From an uncultured Eubacteriales bacterium (lineage in GTDB: Bacteria > Bacillota > Clostridia > Oscillospirales > Oscillospiraceae): a stretch of DNA of 15,057 nucleotides. This document shows positions 1 to 6,701 of the stretch, piece by piece. The position numbers and the translations under genes are program-made. Below the pieces are notes generated by a model that saw nothing but the letters and a program-made list of their open reading frames with translations, was not told the origin of the DNA and searched no databases. The stretch spans positions 1-15,057 of the forward strand of contig USDP01000020.1 of the NCBI GenBank assembly GCA_900553545.1, read 5' to 3'. Each line of letters opens with the position of its first letter. Position 1 is the stretch's first letter.

Positions 1-3000
1 GCCGCCGTATTCGGAGTTCAGGAACGGCTCGCCCTCGTTCTTGTAGCCGCTGTAGAAGTTCTTCTGGCTGCCGGGGCCCGCCTGCGTGGCAAAGCTGTTG
101 ACCGTGCTCTTGACGCCGGAGTAGGTACCCGGATACATGTGGAAGGTGTTCACGTCCGTCGGCTGGATGTGGTCCTGGTTGCAGGCGGACATATCCTCGA
201 CGAGGAGGTTCGGGTTGATCTGCTTGCAGAGGTTGTAGAGGTAGGTCATCCACTCGTGGGTGGTCATGCCGTCGGCAGCCTTGCCCGCGGTGTGGTTGAT
301 GCCCCAGGTCTCGTTGAAGAGGACCTCCATGATGATGGACGGATGGTTGTAGTCACGGTTCAGGTCGGCGCGGAGCGCGTTCTCATAGATCGCGCGGCCT
401 GCGGCCTCCGCGTTGGATGTGTCCGTGGCGTTCATCGCGGTGGCGTGGGGCATATCCTGCCAGACGAAGAAGCCCAGCTTGTCGCACCAGTAGTACTGCA
501 GCGGGTCTTCGATCTTCAGGTGCTTACGGATCATGTTGAAGCCGTCATTCTTCATGGCGAGAATGTCGTACTTCAGGGCCTCTTCGCTCGGAGCGGTGTA
601 GATGCCCTCGGCCCAGAAGCCCTGGTCCAGCAGGCCGGACAGGAAGACGGGCTTGCCGTTGAGGTAGATGTACTCGTAGTTGCGGCCGTCATACTTCGCG
701 GTCGTAACCTGACGCAGGCCGAAGTAGGTGTCGACGGAGTCGAGCACGGTGCCGTTGGCGGCGGTCAGGGTGATGGTGCCGTAGTACAGCTGCGGGTCGG
801 TGTCGGACCACAGCTTGGCGTTCGGGATGCTGATCGCTTCAAGGGTCAGGACGTTCTCGCCCTCCTTGAGCGTGATCTTCTGGCTGCCGGTGAAGCTGGA
901 GCCGGTCGGGACGTCCTCGCCCTTTTCCTCGTTCCAGAGCTTGCTCTGGAAGCTGTAGGAGACGGTGACTTCCTGCTCAGCGCTGCTCTTGACGCTCAGA
1001 TCGTAAACAACGCTCTTGGTGTCAACCTTGGGGTTGGCATGGGCGTAGTTCAGATAGGTCTCGGTGCGGCTTTCAACGTAGACGCTCTGCCAGATACCGC
1101 TGGTGTGCGTGTAGCCGCAGGGAGCGTTGTGGCCCTGCTTGCCGACGAGCGCGGGATAGCTGCTGTCGCCGTAGGAGGCCTTATCCTCGACCCACAGGGT
1201 CAGGGTATTGGAGCCTACCACGACCCGATCGGTCACATCGATGGTGAACGGGGTGTAGCCGCCGTTGTGGCTGCCGACCTTAACGCCATTGACGTAGACG
1301 ATGCACTTCGCGTCAACTGCGCCGAAGTACAGATGCGTGGTCTTGCCTTCTGCGACCCAGGCCTCAGGGATAATCATTTCTCTCTGATACCAGACCTGGC
1401 CGCGGTAGGAGGTGTCCTGCACGCCGCTGAGGGGGGATTCCCACGGGAACGGGACGTTGATCTTCGTGGAGTAGTTGGCCTTGGAGCTGTCCTTGAACCA
1501 CTCCTCGGTGATGCCGACTTCCTTCGCGTCATAGGCGAAGTCCCACCAGCCGTTCAGGCTCTGCCAGTCCTTGCGGTACCAGTCGGGACGCGGATGCTCC
1601 GGACGGTCGGACTCGCCGGGAGCCGCTGCGACGGAGAAGCGGGCGGTGCTGAGCACCAGCTTCGTACCGGAGGTCAGCTTGACCACGAAGGTACCGGCCT
1701 TCAGGCTCGCCGGGAGCTCGGCGACGATCTCGGTGTCAGTCGTGGAGGTGATCGTCAGGAACTGCTGCGGATTCAGCGAGGAGCCGCTCGCGCCGACGAT
1801 CTCGGCCTTGGTGACCTTGCCGAGGTTCTTGCCCTTGAGGGTCAGCGTGCCGCCGACGTCGCCCTGGCCGCGGTCAAGCTGCGCCTTGGAGGTGTCGATC
1901 TCGGTGACCATCGGGACGTCGCAGTTTTCGGGCAGATAGAAGGCGTTGGCGGGAATGACACGCTTGGTGAGCGTCTGGTCATTCTTCCAGCGCAGGGTGA
2001 TGTGGGAGCCGCCGGTGGCCTCAAACCACTCGAGCTTGAAGTCGTGGGCTTCGCCCTTCTTCAGGGTGATGGGCTGGGAGCGCTGCTCCTTATCCCACTG
2101 GTTGACCCACCAGTCGATGACGAGCTGGCCGTCGATGTAGAGGCGCACGCCGTTATCGCAGTAGAGATAGAAGGTGTAATCGCCGTCCTGCGGGGCAACG
2201 ATGCGGCCGGTCCAGCGGGCGCCGGCCCAGTCCTGCGCGCCGGTGCGGGTGAGCAGGGTGGACTCCATGTTGGTGGAGGCGATGTTGGAGTCGATCCAGG
2301 TGGACTGATATTCCGTGAAGTTGAAGCTGGACTCGTTGACGAGATAGAAGTTGCCGACCAGGCCGTGCTCACCGAATTCGGGGAACTCGACGGTGTCGTC
2401 CACAGCTTCTTCCTTCACGGTCCAGGGAATAGAGGCAAAATCAGCCTCGGTGAGGACCTTGCTGTAGATGCGGACGTTGTCCACGCGGCCATCCAGACCG
2501 GGGTCCGGCCAGATGGAGTTGCTGCCGATGCGGAATTGCGCGCCGGTCTGATTCATCAGCGCTGCCAGAGAGTCGAGCTTCTGGCCGGTCGGGTCGTCGC
2601 TCGCGCAGACCTTGGTGCCGTTGATATACATGGCGGACGAGCCATCCTTGGCCATGGTCAGGATCACACGGCTCCACTTACCATCATCGAGCGTGGTGCC
2701 CTTCGGGGCTCTGATCCGGTACTCCTGAGAGGTGTCGCGGCCGATCGTGGTCGCCGTCGTCAGACCGATCGTACCATATTCATTCTTATTGCCCGTCAGC
2801 GCGGTGATGAGGTAGTTCTCGCGGTTGGTACCGGCGGCGATCAGACCCATCCAGGTCGAGATGCTGGAGGGCTTCACATCCATGACGATGGAGACGTCGT
2901 CAAGGCTGGTGAACGTATCAGCCGGGATCGTCATGCCCTGGGCGGTCGAACCGGAGACGGTGTTGACGAGATTCAGCGTGTTGCCGCCGATCTGCACGTC

Positions 3001-4665
3001 GCTCGAGACGGTTGCGCCGTTGATGAGCGTGCCGTTGTGGCCGTTGCCGGTCTTGTCGGGCACGTTGGTGCCTTCCACGCCGTCGAAGTCATAGTAGGCC
3101 ACGAGCGGAAGCTCCTCGATCTTGGGGACCTTCGGGGCCTTCAGCTGCTCCTGCGTCAGGGCGTAGTCATAGACCGCAACATTGTCGATCATCGCGTCGA
3201 TGCCGGTGTCGGCCTGCCAGAAGTTGGAGCGGCCGATGGTGATGTTCGCGCCGGTGCCGAGAATCTGCGCGATGGTAGCCCTCTGATCGCCGGAGGCAGC
3301 AACCTTGCCATCAATATAGATCGTGGAGTTCGTGCCGTCCTGCACAAAGGCCAGCTGGACCCACTTGCCGTATTCGGCATAGCTGGTGAAGCCCTTGCCG
3401 GAGATGCGGACACCCGAGGGCACGCCGAGAGAATCGGACTTCAGCTCGGAGTTGACCGTGTTCCGGTTAAAGCAGTCCATCAGAACGACTACATATTCGT
3501 TCTTGTCGACATTGCCGACACCGTTGCTGATGTCGATCCAGCCGCCCTGCTTGTTGGCCGCGTGGACGTAAGCGTCCATCATGATGGTCACGCCCTTGGC
3601 GGATTTCAGAGCCTCATTGACTCCCTTCGGGAGACGGATGCCGTTCGACTCGTCGCTGACGTTGGTCAGGCCCTTGTTGTTCAGCTCATAGGCCAGACCG
3701 TGTCCCTCTGCCTCGACGAAGCTGGGCTGCTGGTCGCCATTCGCGCCGCCGACAGCCTTGGCGTTGTAGCCGTTGCCGCTGTAGTCGGTGAGCGCGCCGT
3801 TGTCGAAGGTGTAGTACGCAACGGGCAGACGCTCCTCCGCCGGCTGATCGCCGCCCTCGTCGGGCCGCAGCGCCTTGAGCTGTGCTTCGGTCAGTGCGCG
3901 GTCGTAGATCTCGACGTTGTCGAGTGCAGCGTCCATCGCGCCGTCCGGCCAGCAGGAGGGCGTGCCGAGCGTCATGTTCATTTCGCGCTTGGCTGCGCCG
4001 CCGGAGAACAGCTTGGTCACGTCGCACTTGAAGTCGCCTTCGCCGGCGAGCTTGCCGTCAACGTAGATCTTCGCCGTGCTGCCTTCCATCAGGAACGCCA
4101 GCTGGACCCACTTGCCGATGCAGGCCGAGGAACCGGTGCCATTGTGGATGCGGACGGCCTCGCTGCGGGGGATGCCGTACTCATCGGCCAGAAGCTGGGC
4201 GTTGAATTCGCCCGGGGTGTCGGCGAACGTCAGCAGGGAGACCAGGAAGTAGTCGTTGCCCTCGTTCTTGCCGACGCCGGCGTTGATGTCCAGCCAGGTC
4301 GGGTAGCTGCCGGCGTCAATGCCGTGAATCTTCGCGTCCATCACAACGGTGAACGCGTTGGCCTCGGACATCTTGTCCATCACGGCCTTGCTGATGCGCA
4401 GGCCGTTGCCGTTGTCACGCCTTTTCCCTGTGTTGTTGAGTTCGAGAACCTTGCCGCGGCCCTCTTCAGCCGTGTAGGTCAGGCCCTCGCCGATCGCAGT
4501 CGCAGCAAGGTTGCTGCCGCTGCTGTCGTCAAGGTTTTCCTCGTCGAACGTGTACCGTGCGACGGGGCCTGCCGCTGCGTCCTCAGCGCTGACTGTCAGC
4601 AGCCCGGTCAGGCAGCCAAGCAGCATCGTGAGGACGAGCAGCATGGATAGTGCGCGTTTTGCCAT
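1..4665 (-). CDS. Secreted multidomain glycoside hydrolase family 2 (partial, C-terminus beyond window)
   Basis: Probable secreted exo-glycosidase acting on a galactoside- or glucuronide-like sugar; the exact substrate cannot be read. The ATG at 4665-4663 has an AAGGAGG site 11 nt upstream. Residues 1-27 are a signal peptide (Lys-Arg, hydrophobic core, cleavage after Val-Ser-Ala). Three homologous LamG/concanavalin-type domains follow (about 33-265, 280-510, 519-745), each starting with a YYTFD-like strand and ending in a V-x-I/V-Y-x-x-x-L-T motif. Next come a PA14 domain (about 762-910, with DNGVRLYIDG), a TIG/IPT Ig-like domain (about 917-1005), the GH2 jelly roll (about 1023-1196), an Ig-like domain (about 1200-1310) and the TIM barrel (from about 1313). 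GH2 motifs are visible: NMIRKH, the probable acid/base E1452 in FNETWG and the probable nucleophile E1552 in NSEYGG, the last residues in the window. The reading frame has no stop in 1,555 codons. The carbohydrate-binding modules suggest a polymer or glycan target. Family assignment is firm; specificity is not. Confidence 0.93.
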   Translation of the reverse strand, partial: MAKRALSMLLVLTMLLGCLTGLLTVSAEDAAAGPVARYTFDEENLDDSSGSNLAATAIGEGLTYTAEEGRGKVLELNNTGKRRDNGNGLRISKAVMDKMSEANAFTVVMDAKIHGIDAGSYPTWLDINAGVGKNEGNDYFLVSLLTFADTPGEFNAQLLADEYGIPRSEAVRIHNGTGSSACIGKWVQLAFLMEGSTAKIYVDGKLAGEGDFKCDVTKLFSGGAAKREMNMTLGTPSCWPDGAMDAALDNVEIYDRALTEAQLKALRPDEGGDQPAEERLPVAYYTFDNGALTDYSGNGYNAKAVGGANGDQQPSFVEAEGHGLAYELNNKGLTNVSDESNGIRLPKGVNEALKSAKGVTIMMDAYVHAANKQGGWIDISNGVGNVDKNEYVVVLMDCFNRNTVNSELKSDSLGVPSGVRISGKGFTSYAEYGKWVQLAFVQDGTNSTIYIDGKVAASGDQRATIAQILGTGANITIGRSNFWQADTGIDAMIDNVAVYDYALTQEQLKAPKVPKIEELPLVAYYDFDGVEGTNVPDKTGNGHNGTLINGATVSSDVQIGGNTLNLVNTVSGSTAQGMTIPADTFTSLDDVSIVMDVKPSSISTWMGLIAAGTNRENYLITALTGNKNEYGTIGLTTATTIGRDTSQEYRIRAPKGTTLDDGKWSRVILTMAKDGSSAMYINGTKVCASDDPTGQKLDSLAALMNQTGAQFRIGSNSIWPDPGLDGRVDNVRIYSKVLTEADFASIPWTVKEEAVDDTVEFPEFGEHGLVGNFYLVNESSFNFTEYQSTWIDSNIASTNMESTLLTRTGAQDWAGARWTGRIVAPQDGDYTFYLYCDNGVRLYIDGQLVIDWWVNQWDKEQRSQPITLKKGEAHDFKLEWFEATGGSHITLRWKNDQTLTKRVIPANAFYLPENCDVPMVTEIDTSKAQLDRGQGDVGGTLTLKGKNLGKVTKAEIVGASGSSLNPQQFLTITSTTDTEIVAELPASLKAGTFVVKLTSGTKLVLSTARFSVAAAPGESDRPEHPRPDWYRKDWQSLNGWWDFAYDAKEVGITEEWFKDSSKANYSTKINVPFPWESPLSGVQDTSYRGQVWYQREMIIPEAWVAEGKTTHLYFGAVDAKCIVYVNGVKVGSHNGGYTPFTIDVTDRVVVGSNTLTLWVEDKASYGDSSYPALVGKQGHNAPCGYTHTSGIWQSVYVESRTETYLNYAHANPKVDTKSVVYDLSVKSSAEQEVTVSYSFQSKLWNEEKGEDVPTGSSFTGSQKITLKEGENVLTLEAISIPNAKLWSDTDPQLYYGTITLTAANGTVLDSVDTYFGLRQVTTAKYDGRNYEYIYLNGKPVFLSGLLDQGFWAEGIYTAPSEEALKYDILAMKNDGFNMIRKHLKIEDPLQYYWCDKLGFFVWQDMPHATAMNATDTSNAEAAGRAIYENALRADLNRDYNHPSIIMEVLFNETWGINHTAGKAADGMTTHEWMTYLYNLCKQINPNLLVEDMSACNQDHIQPTDVNTFHMYPGTYSGVKSTVNSFATQAGPGSQKNFYSGYKNEGEPFLNSEYGG

Positions 4666-4676
4666 TTTTCAAATTT

Positions 4677-4683
4677 CCTCCTT
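4677..4683 (-). promoter_or_regulatory. Ribosome binding site of the GH2 gene
   Basis: Reads AAGGAGG on the minus strand, 11 nt before the ATG at 4665. It fixes the start of the signal peptide. Confidence 0.75.
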
Positions 4684-4752
4684 GGTTAATTTTTCTGCGC
4701 AGACGCTCCCGGCACGCCCCACGCCTCCTGTCGGGCGGGCCAAATGGGCATA

Positions 4753-4781
4753 ATTATCCCAAAGTATCGCCTGTGCAATAA
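4753..4781 (-). promoter_or_regulatory. Candidate promoter of the GH2 gene with weak -35
   Basis: On the minus strand GATAAT (4758-4753) matches the -10 consensus at 5 of 6 positions, but the hexamer 17 bp upstream (TTATTG, 4781-4776) is a poor -35. A weak -35 would fit activator dependence. An alternative -10, TGG-TACGCT, lies at the same distance (36 nt) from the proximal direct-repeat half-site as TAGAAT does in the transporter promoter, so the true start site is uncertain. Confidence 0.35.
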
Positions 4782-4821
4782 AAGCGTACCATTTTTTCGG
4801 CGAAAAGAAAATGCGATTTCG

Positions 4822-4855
4822 TAGCATCTTTTTTAAGAAATTTTAGCATCTTTTT
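4822..4855 (-). promoter_or_regulatory. Direct-repeat activator-type operator upstream of GH2 gene
   Basis: Two identical 12-mers, AAAAAGATGCTA on the minus strand (4855-4844 and 4833-4822), lie 22 bp apart start to start, about two helical turns on the same face of the DNA. This geometry is typical of AraC-family activators. A 20-bp stretch inside it (4830-4849) recurs with one mismatch upstream of the transporter operon at 5414-5433. The likely binder is the AraC-type response regulator encoded at 12077-13318; this is inference. Confidence 0.6.
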
Positions 4856-4875
4856 GTGATTTGGCCTGAAAATGG

Positions 4876-4907
4876 AAAAAGATGGAACGCCGACGGGCGT
4901 CCCATCT
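4876..4907 (-). terminator. Intrinsic terminator of the XRE gene
   Basis: On the minus strand AGATGG/CCATCT and ACGCC/GGCGT arms form a stem of 11 pairs with one mismatch and a 4-nt loop, followed at once by a run of T (A5 at 4876-4880 on the plus strand). It lies about 20 nt after the stop codon of the small regulator and separates that transcript from the GH2 gene. Confidence 0.75.
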
Positions 4908-4925
4908 CTATAAAACGTTTCATAT

Positions 4926-5204
4926 TCAGCCGCTCCGCAGCCGGTCCGCCAGCTCGGCCAGAACGGCCACATCGTGCGCGTCCAGACCCGACACGTTGAT
5001 GCAGTCGAGCCGCTCCAGCCCCAGCAGATAGTCCGTCGAAACCGAAAATGTCCGCGCCAGCTCCGCCAGACAGGCCGTCGACGGCACCGAGAGCCCCTGC
5101 TCCCACGAGTTCACGCCGTTGCGCGTCACACCCAGCTTCCGGGCCAGCTCCGCCTGCGTCCAGCTGCGCGATTCGCGCAGCGCCCGGATGGTCTCTGAGA
5201 TCAA
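4926..5204 (-). CDS. XRE/Cro-CI-type small transcriptional regulator
   Basis: Single-domain DNA-binding regulator of about 92 residues. The helix-turn-helix is obvious: SWTQAELARKLGVTRNGVNSWEQG followed in the family pattern by VPS-x-x-x-L-x-x-L-A-x-x-x-x-V-S-x-D-Y-L-L-G, the usual HTH_3 ending. A short acidic C-terminal helix follows; there is no ligand or peptidase domain. An ATG lies in frame at 5225, but its first codons simply read through AAGGAGG; the TTG at 5204 sits 8 nt after that site and gives a normal XRE N-terminus, so I chose TTG. It is transcribed divergently from the transporter operon and followed by a terminator. Inverted AAATTTGATA sites around its promoter suggest autoregulation and perhaps control of the divergent promoter. 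Its signal and target are unknown; it could be unrelated to sugar use. Confidence 0.88.
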   Translation of the reverse strand: MISETIRALRESRSWTQAELARKLGVTRNGVNSWEQGLSVPSTACLAELARTFSVSTDYLLGLERLDCINVSGLDAHDVAVLAELADRLRSG

Positions 5205-5212
5205 TCCTCCGC

Positions 5213-5219
5213 CCTCCTT
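5213..5219 (-). promoter_or_regulatory. Ribosome binding site deciding a TTG start
   Basis: AAGGAGG on the minus strand, 8 nt before TTG at 5204-5202. The in-frame ATG at 5225 has no such site upstream and would translate this sequence as Lys-Glu-Gly. Confidence 0.65.
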
Positions 5220-5234
5220 CCGCATTCATATCCG

Positions 5235-5287
5235 AAATTTGATATATTAATTATAGTACTCGCGCGCGATTCATCATTATCAAATTT
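5235..5287 (-). promoter_or_regulatory. XRE gene promoter flanked by inverted operator half-sites
   Basis: A perfect TATAAT on the minus strand (5255-5250) is the likely -10 of the regulator gene, in a locally AT-rich patch. A good -35 at 17 bp is missing; TTGATA lies 22 bp upstream. Two perfect 10-bp inverted arms, AAATTTGATA (5235-5244) and TATCAAATTT (5278-5287), bracket the promoter, one near the start site and one near the -35, and the second sits 11 bp before the forward promoter. This fits an autoregulatory operator for the XRE protein, but binding is inferred. Confidence 0.5.
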
Positions 5288-5298
5288 GGCTCTCCCAG

Positions 5299-5328
5299 TT
5301 GACGGCGCGCCGCGGCGCAGAGTATAAT
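5299..5328 (+). promoter_or_regulatory. Near-consensus vegetative promoter P1 upstream of transporter operon
   Basis: TTGACG (5299-5304), an 18-bp GC-rich spacer and a perfect TATAAT (5323-5328) form the best sigma-A-type promoter in the window. Transcription would start near 5335, giving a leader of about 190 nt that contains the palindrome at 5354-5400. Confidence 0.7.
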
Positions 5329-5353
5329 GCTGTTGCGATCGAAAAACAGTGAG

Positions 5354-5400
5354 CCGTCAAACTGCACAAAAATGAACTTCACTTTCGTGCAGTTTGACGG
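5354..5400. promoter_or_regulatory. 47-bp near-perfect palindrome in the transporter leader/promoter region
   Basis: The arms CCGTCAAACTGCAC (5354-5367) and GTGCAGTTTGACGG (5387-5400) are perfectly complementary over 14 bp. The intervening 19 nt continue the symmetry, so that around position 5377 21 of 23 position pairs match (A/C mismatches at 5368/5386 and 5372/5382). No T-run follows, so it is not a standard terminator. It may be an operator or, if transcribed from P1, a long 5' leader hairpin starting about 19 nt into the RNA. The right arm carries TTGACGG, which could serve as a second -35. Confidence 0.7.
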
Positions 5401-5423
5401 AGCTTTGAAAAGAATGCTAAAAT
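5394..5423 (+). promoter_or_regulatory. Candidate second promoter P2, extended -10
   Basis: TTGACG (5394-5399, within the palindrome arm), an 18-bp spacer and TAAAAT (5418-5423) preceded by TGC give an extended -10 promoter pattern with the same -35 and spacer length as P1. The TGCTAAAAT part also belongs to the shared direct-repeat element, so the match may reflect an operator rather than a promoter. Confidence 0.4.
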
Positions 5424-5440
5424 ATCTTAAAAAGTTGCGC
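5408..5440 (+). promoter_or_regulatory. Direct-repeat activator-type operator upstream of transporter operon
   Basis: Half-sites AAAAGAATGC (5408-5417) and AAAAAGTTGC (5429-5438) are 21 bp apart. Positions 5414-5433 match the element upstream of the GH2 gene at 19 of 20 bases, and a CTTTT(T)CGC block follows in both regions at nearly the same distance. A TAGAAT -10-like hexamer lies at 5474-5479 with only a poor -35 (AAGACT, 5451-5456), consistent with an activator bound just upstream. Confidence 0.6.
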
Positions 5441-5526
5441 GCAAAAAACAAAGACTTTTTCGCTGCGAGCCTTTAGAATAATGGGGAAGGGAGCAATCCC
5501 AAACATTTTATGGAGGTAAAAGAAAA

Positions 5527-6603
5527 ATGAAAAAACTGATCGCACTTCTTCTTGCCGTCCTGATGGTTTTCGCTCTGGTCGCCTGCGCGTCCAACGAGGC
5601 CAAGACGGAAGAGCCCGACACCACTCCGGCCGACACCACGCCCGCCGACACCACTCCGGCTGACACGACCCCCGCTGACACCACTCCTGCCGACGAGACC
5701 CCCGCTGCCACCGGCAACGAAAAGCTCGTCCTCGGCTTCGCACAGATCGGCCAGGAATCCGGCTGGCGTGATGCTGAGACCAACGACATCCAGTGGTACG
5801 CTGCCCGTAACCTCGACACCGTCGAGCTGGTCTTCGCCGATGCACAGCAGAAGCAGGAGAACCAGATCAAGGCGATCCGCTCCTTCATCGAGATGGGCGT
5901 TGACGTCATCGCGTTCCCGCCCGTTGTCGAGACCGGTTGGGAAGCTGTTCTGACCGAGTGCAAGGAAGCCGGCATCCCCGTCATCCTTGTTGACCGCGGC
6001 ATCGACGCTTCTGCGGATCAGGACCTGTACACCACCATGATCGCTTCCAATCACGTGTGGGCTGGCGAGCAGGCTGCTATCGTTATGAACGACCTGCTGG
6101 GCGGCTCCGGCGTCGTTGTTGAGCTCGAAGGCACCGTCGGTGCTTCCGCTGCTGTTCAGCGTAAGCAGGGCTTCGATGACTACATCGCTGCCAACTGCCC
6201 GGACATCCAGATCGTTGCTTCCCAGACCGGCGACTTCACCCGCGCCATGGGCAAGGAAGTCATGGAGTCCTTCCTGAAGACCTACGACAACATCGACGGT
6301 CTGTTCTGCCACAATGACGACATGGCTCTCGGCGCAATCGAGGCCATCAAGGAAGCCGGCCTGAAGCCCGGTGAGGACATCAAGATTGTCGGCGTTGACG
6401 GCGTCAAGGGCGCTTTCGAAGCCATCCTCGCTGGCGAAATGAACGCCACTGTCGAGTGCACCCCGATCCTGGCCAACCAGATCTTCGAGACTGCTGCCAA
6501 GCTGAAGGCTGGCGAGACTGTCGACAAGTGGATCATGTCCGCTGACGGCGTCTACACCGCTGACAAGGTCGATGCTGACGTTGTTGCTGGCCGCGCCTAT
6601 TAA
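5527..6603 (+). CDS. ytfQ: YtfQ-type sugar ABC transporter substrate-binding lipoprotein
   Basis: Extracellular lipid-anchored receptor that delivers a sugar to the ABC transporter encoded directly downstream. Residues 1-20 are a lipoprotein signal with lipobox LVAC and lipidated Cys20. A linker of six DTTPA-type pentapeptides (residues 31-60) follows, then a periplasmic-binding-protein type 1 (Peripla_BP_4) fold. Along the whole length it resembles the galactofuranose-binding protein YtfQ of E. coli: QIGQESGWRDAETN (W80, R81), QQKQENQIKA-RSFI, DR (D156-R157), RKQGF, GDFTR, and CHNDDMALGAI-EAIKEAGLKPG (H262-N263-D264). Length 358 is normal allowing for the linker. ATG with GGAGGT 9 nt upstream. 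It is the first gene of the operon and is followed by an attenuator, as expected for a receptor made in excess. The galactofuranose class is well supported by family; the actual ligand (hexofuranose, arabinose or other) is not proven. Confidence 0.93.
   Translation: MKKLIALLLAVLMVFALVACASNEAKTEEPDTTPADTTPADTTPADTTPADTTPADETPAATGNEKLVLGFAQIGQESGWRDAETNDIQWYAARNLDTVELVFADAQQKQENQIKAIRSFIEMGVDVIAFPPVVETGWEAVLTECKEAGIPVILVDRGIDASADQDLYTTMIASNHVWAGEQAAIVMNDLLGGSGVVVELEGTVGASAAVQRKQGFDDYIAANCPDIQIVASQTGDFTRAMGKEVMESFLKTYDNIDGLFCHNDDMALGAIEAIKEAGLKPGEDIKIVGVDGVKGAFEAILAGEMNATVECTPILANQIFETAAKLKAGETVDKWIMSADGVYTADKVDADVVAGRAY
5617..5706 (+). repeat. 15-bp coding tandem repeat (DTTPA linker)
   Basis: Six near-identical 15-bp units encode DTTPA x5 plus DETPA in the linker between the lipid anchor and the binding domain. 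Third-position differences between units show that the repeat is kept at protein level. Copy number could vary by slippage. Confidence 0.9.
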
Positions 6604-6636
6604 TTCCCCTTACCACGCATAACTGAGTAACTTTAT

Positions 6637-6685
6637 GGCCTCCGGTTCGAGCCGACTCTTCAGCCGGGCTGGAGGCTGCTTTTTT
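6637..6685 (+). terminator. Intercistronic terminator/attenuator between binding protein and ATPase
   Basis: GCCTCC (6638-6643) pairs with GGAGGC (6671-6676), the stem can extend inward through G-U and G-C pairs, and TGC plus six T (6680-6685) follow. The T-run directly abuts the ATPase ribosome binding site. Partial read-through would give more binding protein than transporter. Confidence 0.7.
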
Positions 6686-6693
6686 GAAGGAGG
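6686..6693 (+). promoter_or_regulatory. Ribosome binding site deciding a TTG start for the ATPase
   Basis: GAAGGAGG, 8 nt before TTG at 6702-6704. A TTG at 6684 in the same frame overlaps this site and is not credible as the start. Confidence 0.65.
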
Positions 6694-6701
6694 ACACAGA
6701 C

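Noticed and set aside
139..4650. Open frame of 1,503 codons on the plus strand
   Set aside because: It is antisense to the GH2 gene, whose minus-strand translation shows a signal peptide, LamG, PA14, TIG and GH2 motifs. The plus translation is low-complexity Val/Gly/Asp/Ala-rich with no recognisable motif; sense codons rich in G/C at third position leave the opposite strand open.
4909..4925. CcpA cre-like box (ATGAAACGTTTTAT on the minus strand)
   Set aside because: One base short of the cre spacing and located between the XRE stop codon and its terminator rather than near a promoter; a chance match is likely.
5205..5225. N-terminal extension MRKEGGG of the XRE protein from the ATG at 5225
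   Set aside because: These codons are the AAGGAGG ribosome binding site read as protein; TTG at 5204 gives better spacing and a typical family N-terminus.
5617..5706. CRISPR-like or non-coding tandem repeat
   Set aside because: Units are 15 bp with no spacers, stay in frame and encode a typical lipoprotein linker.
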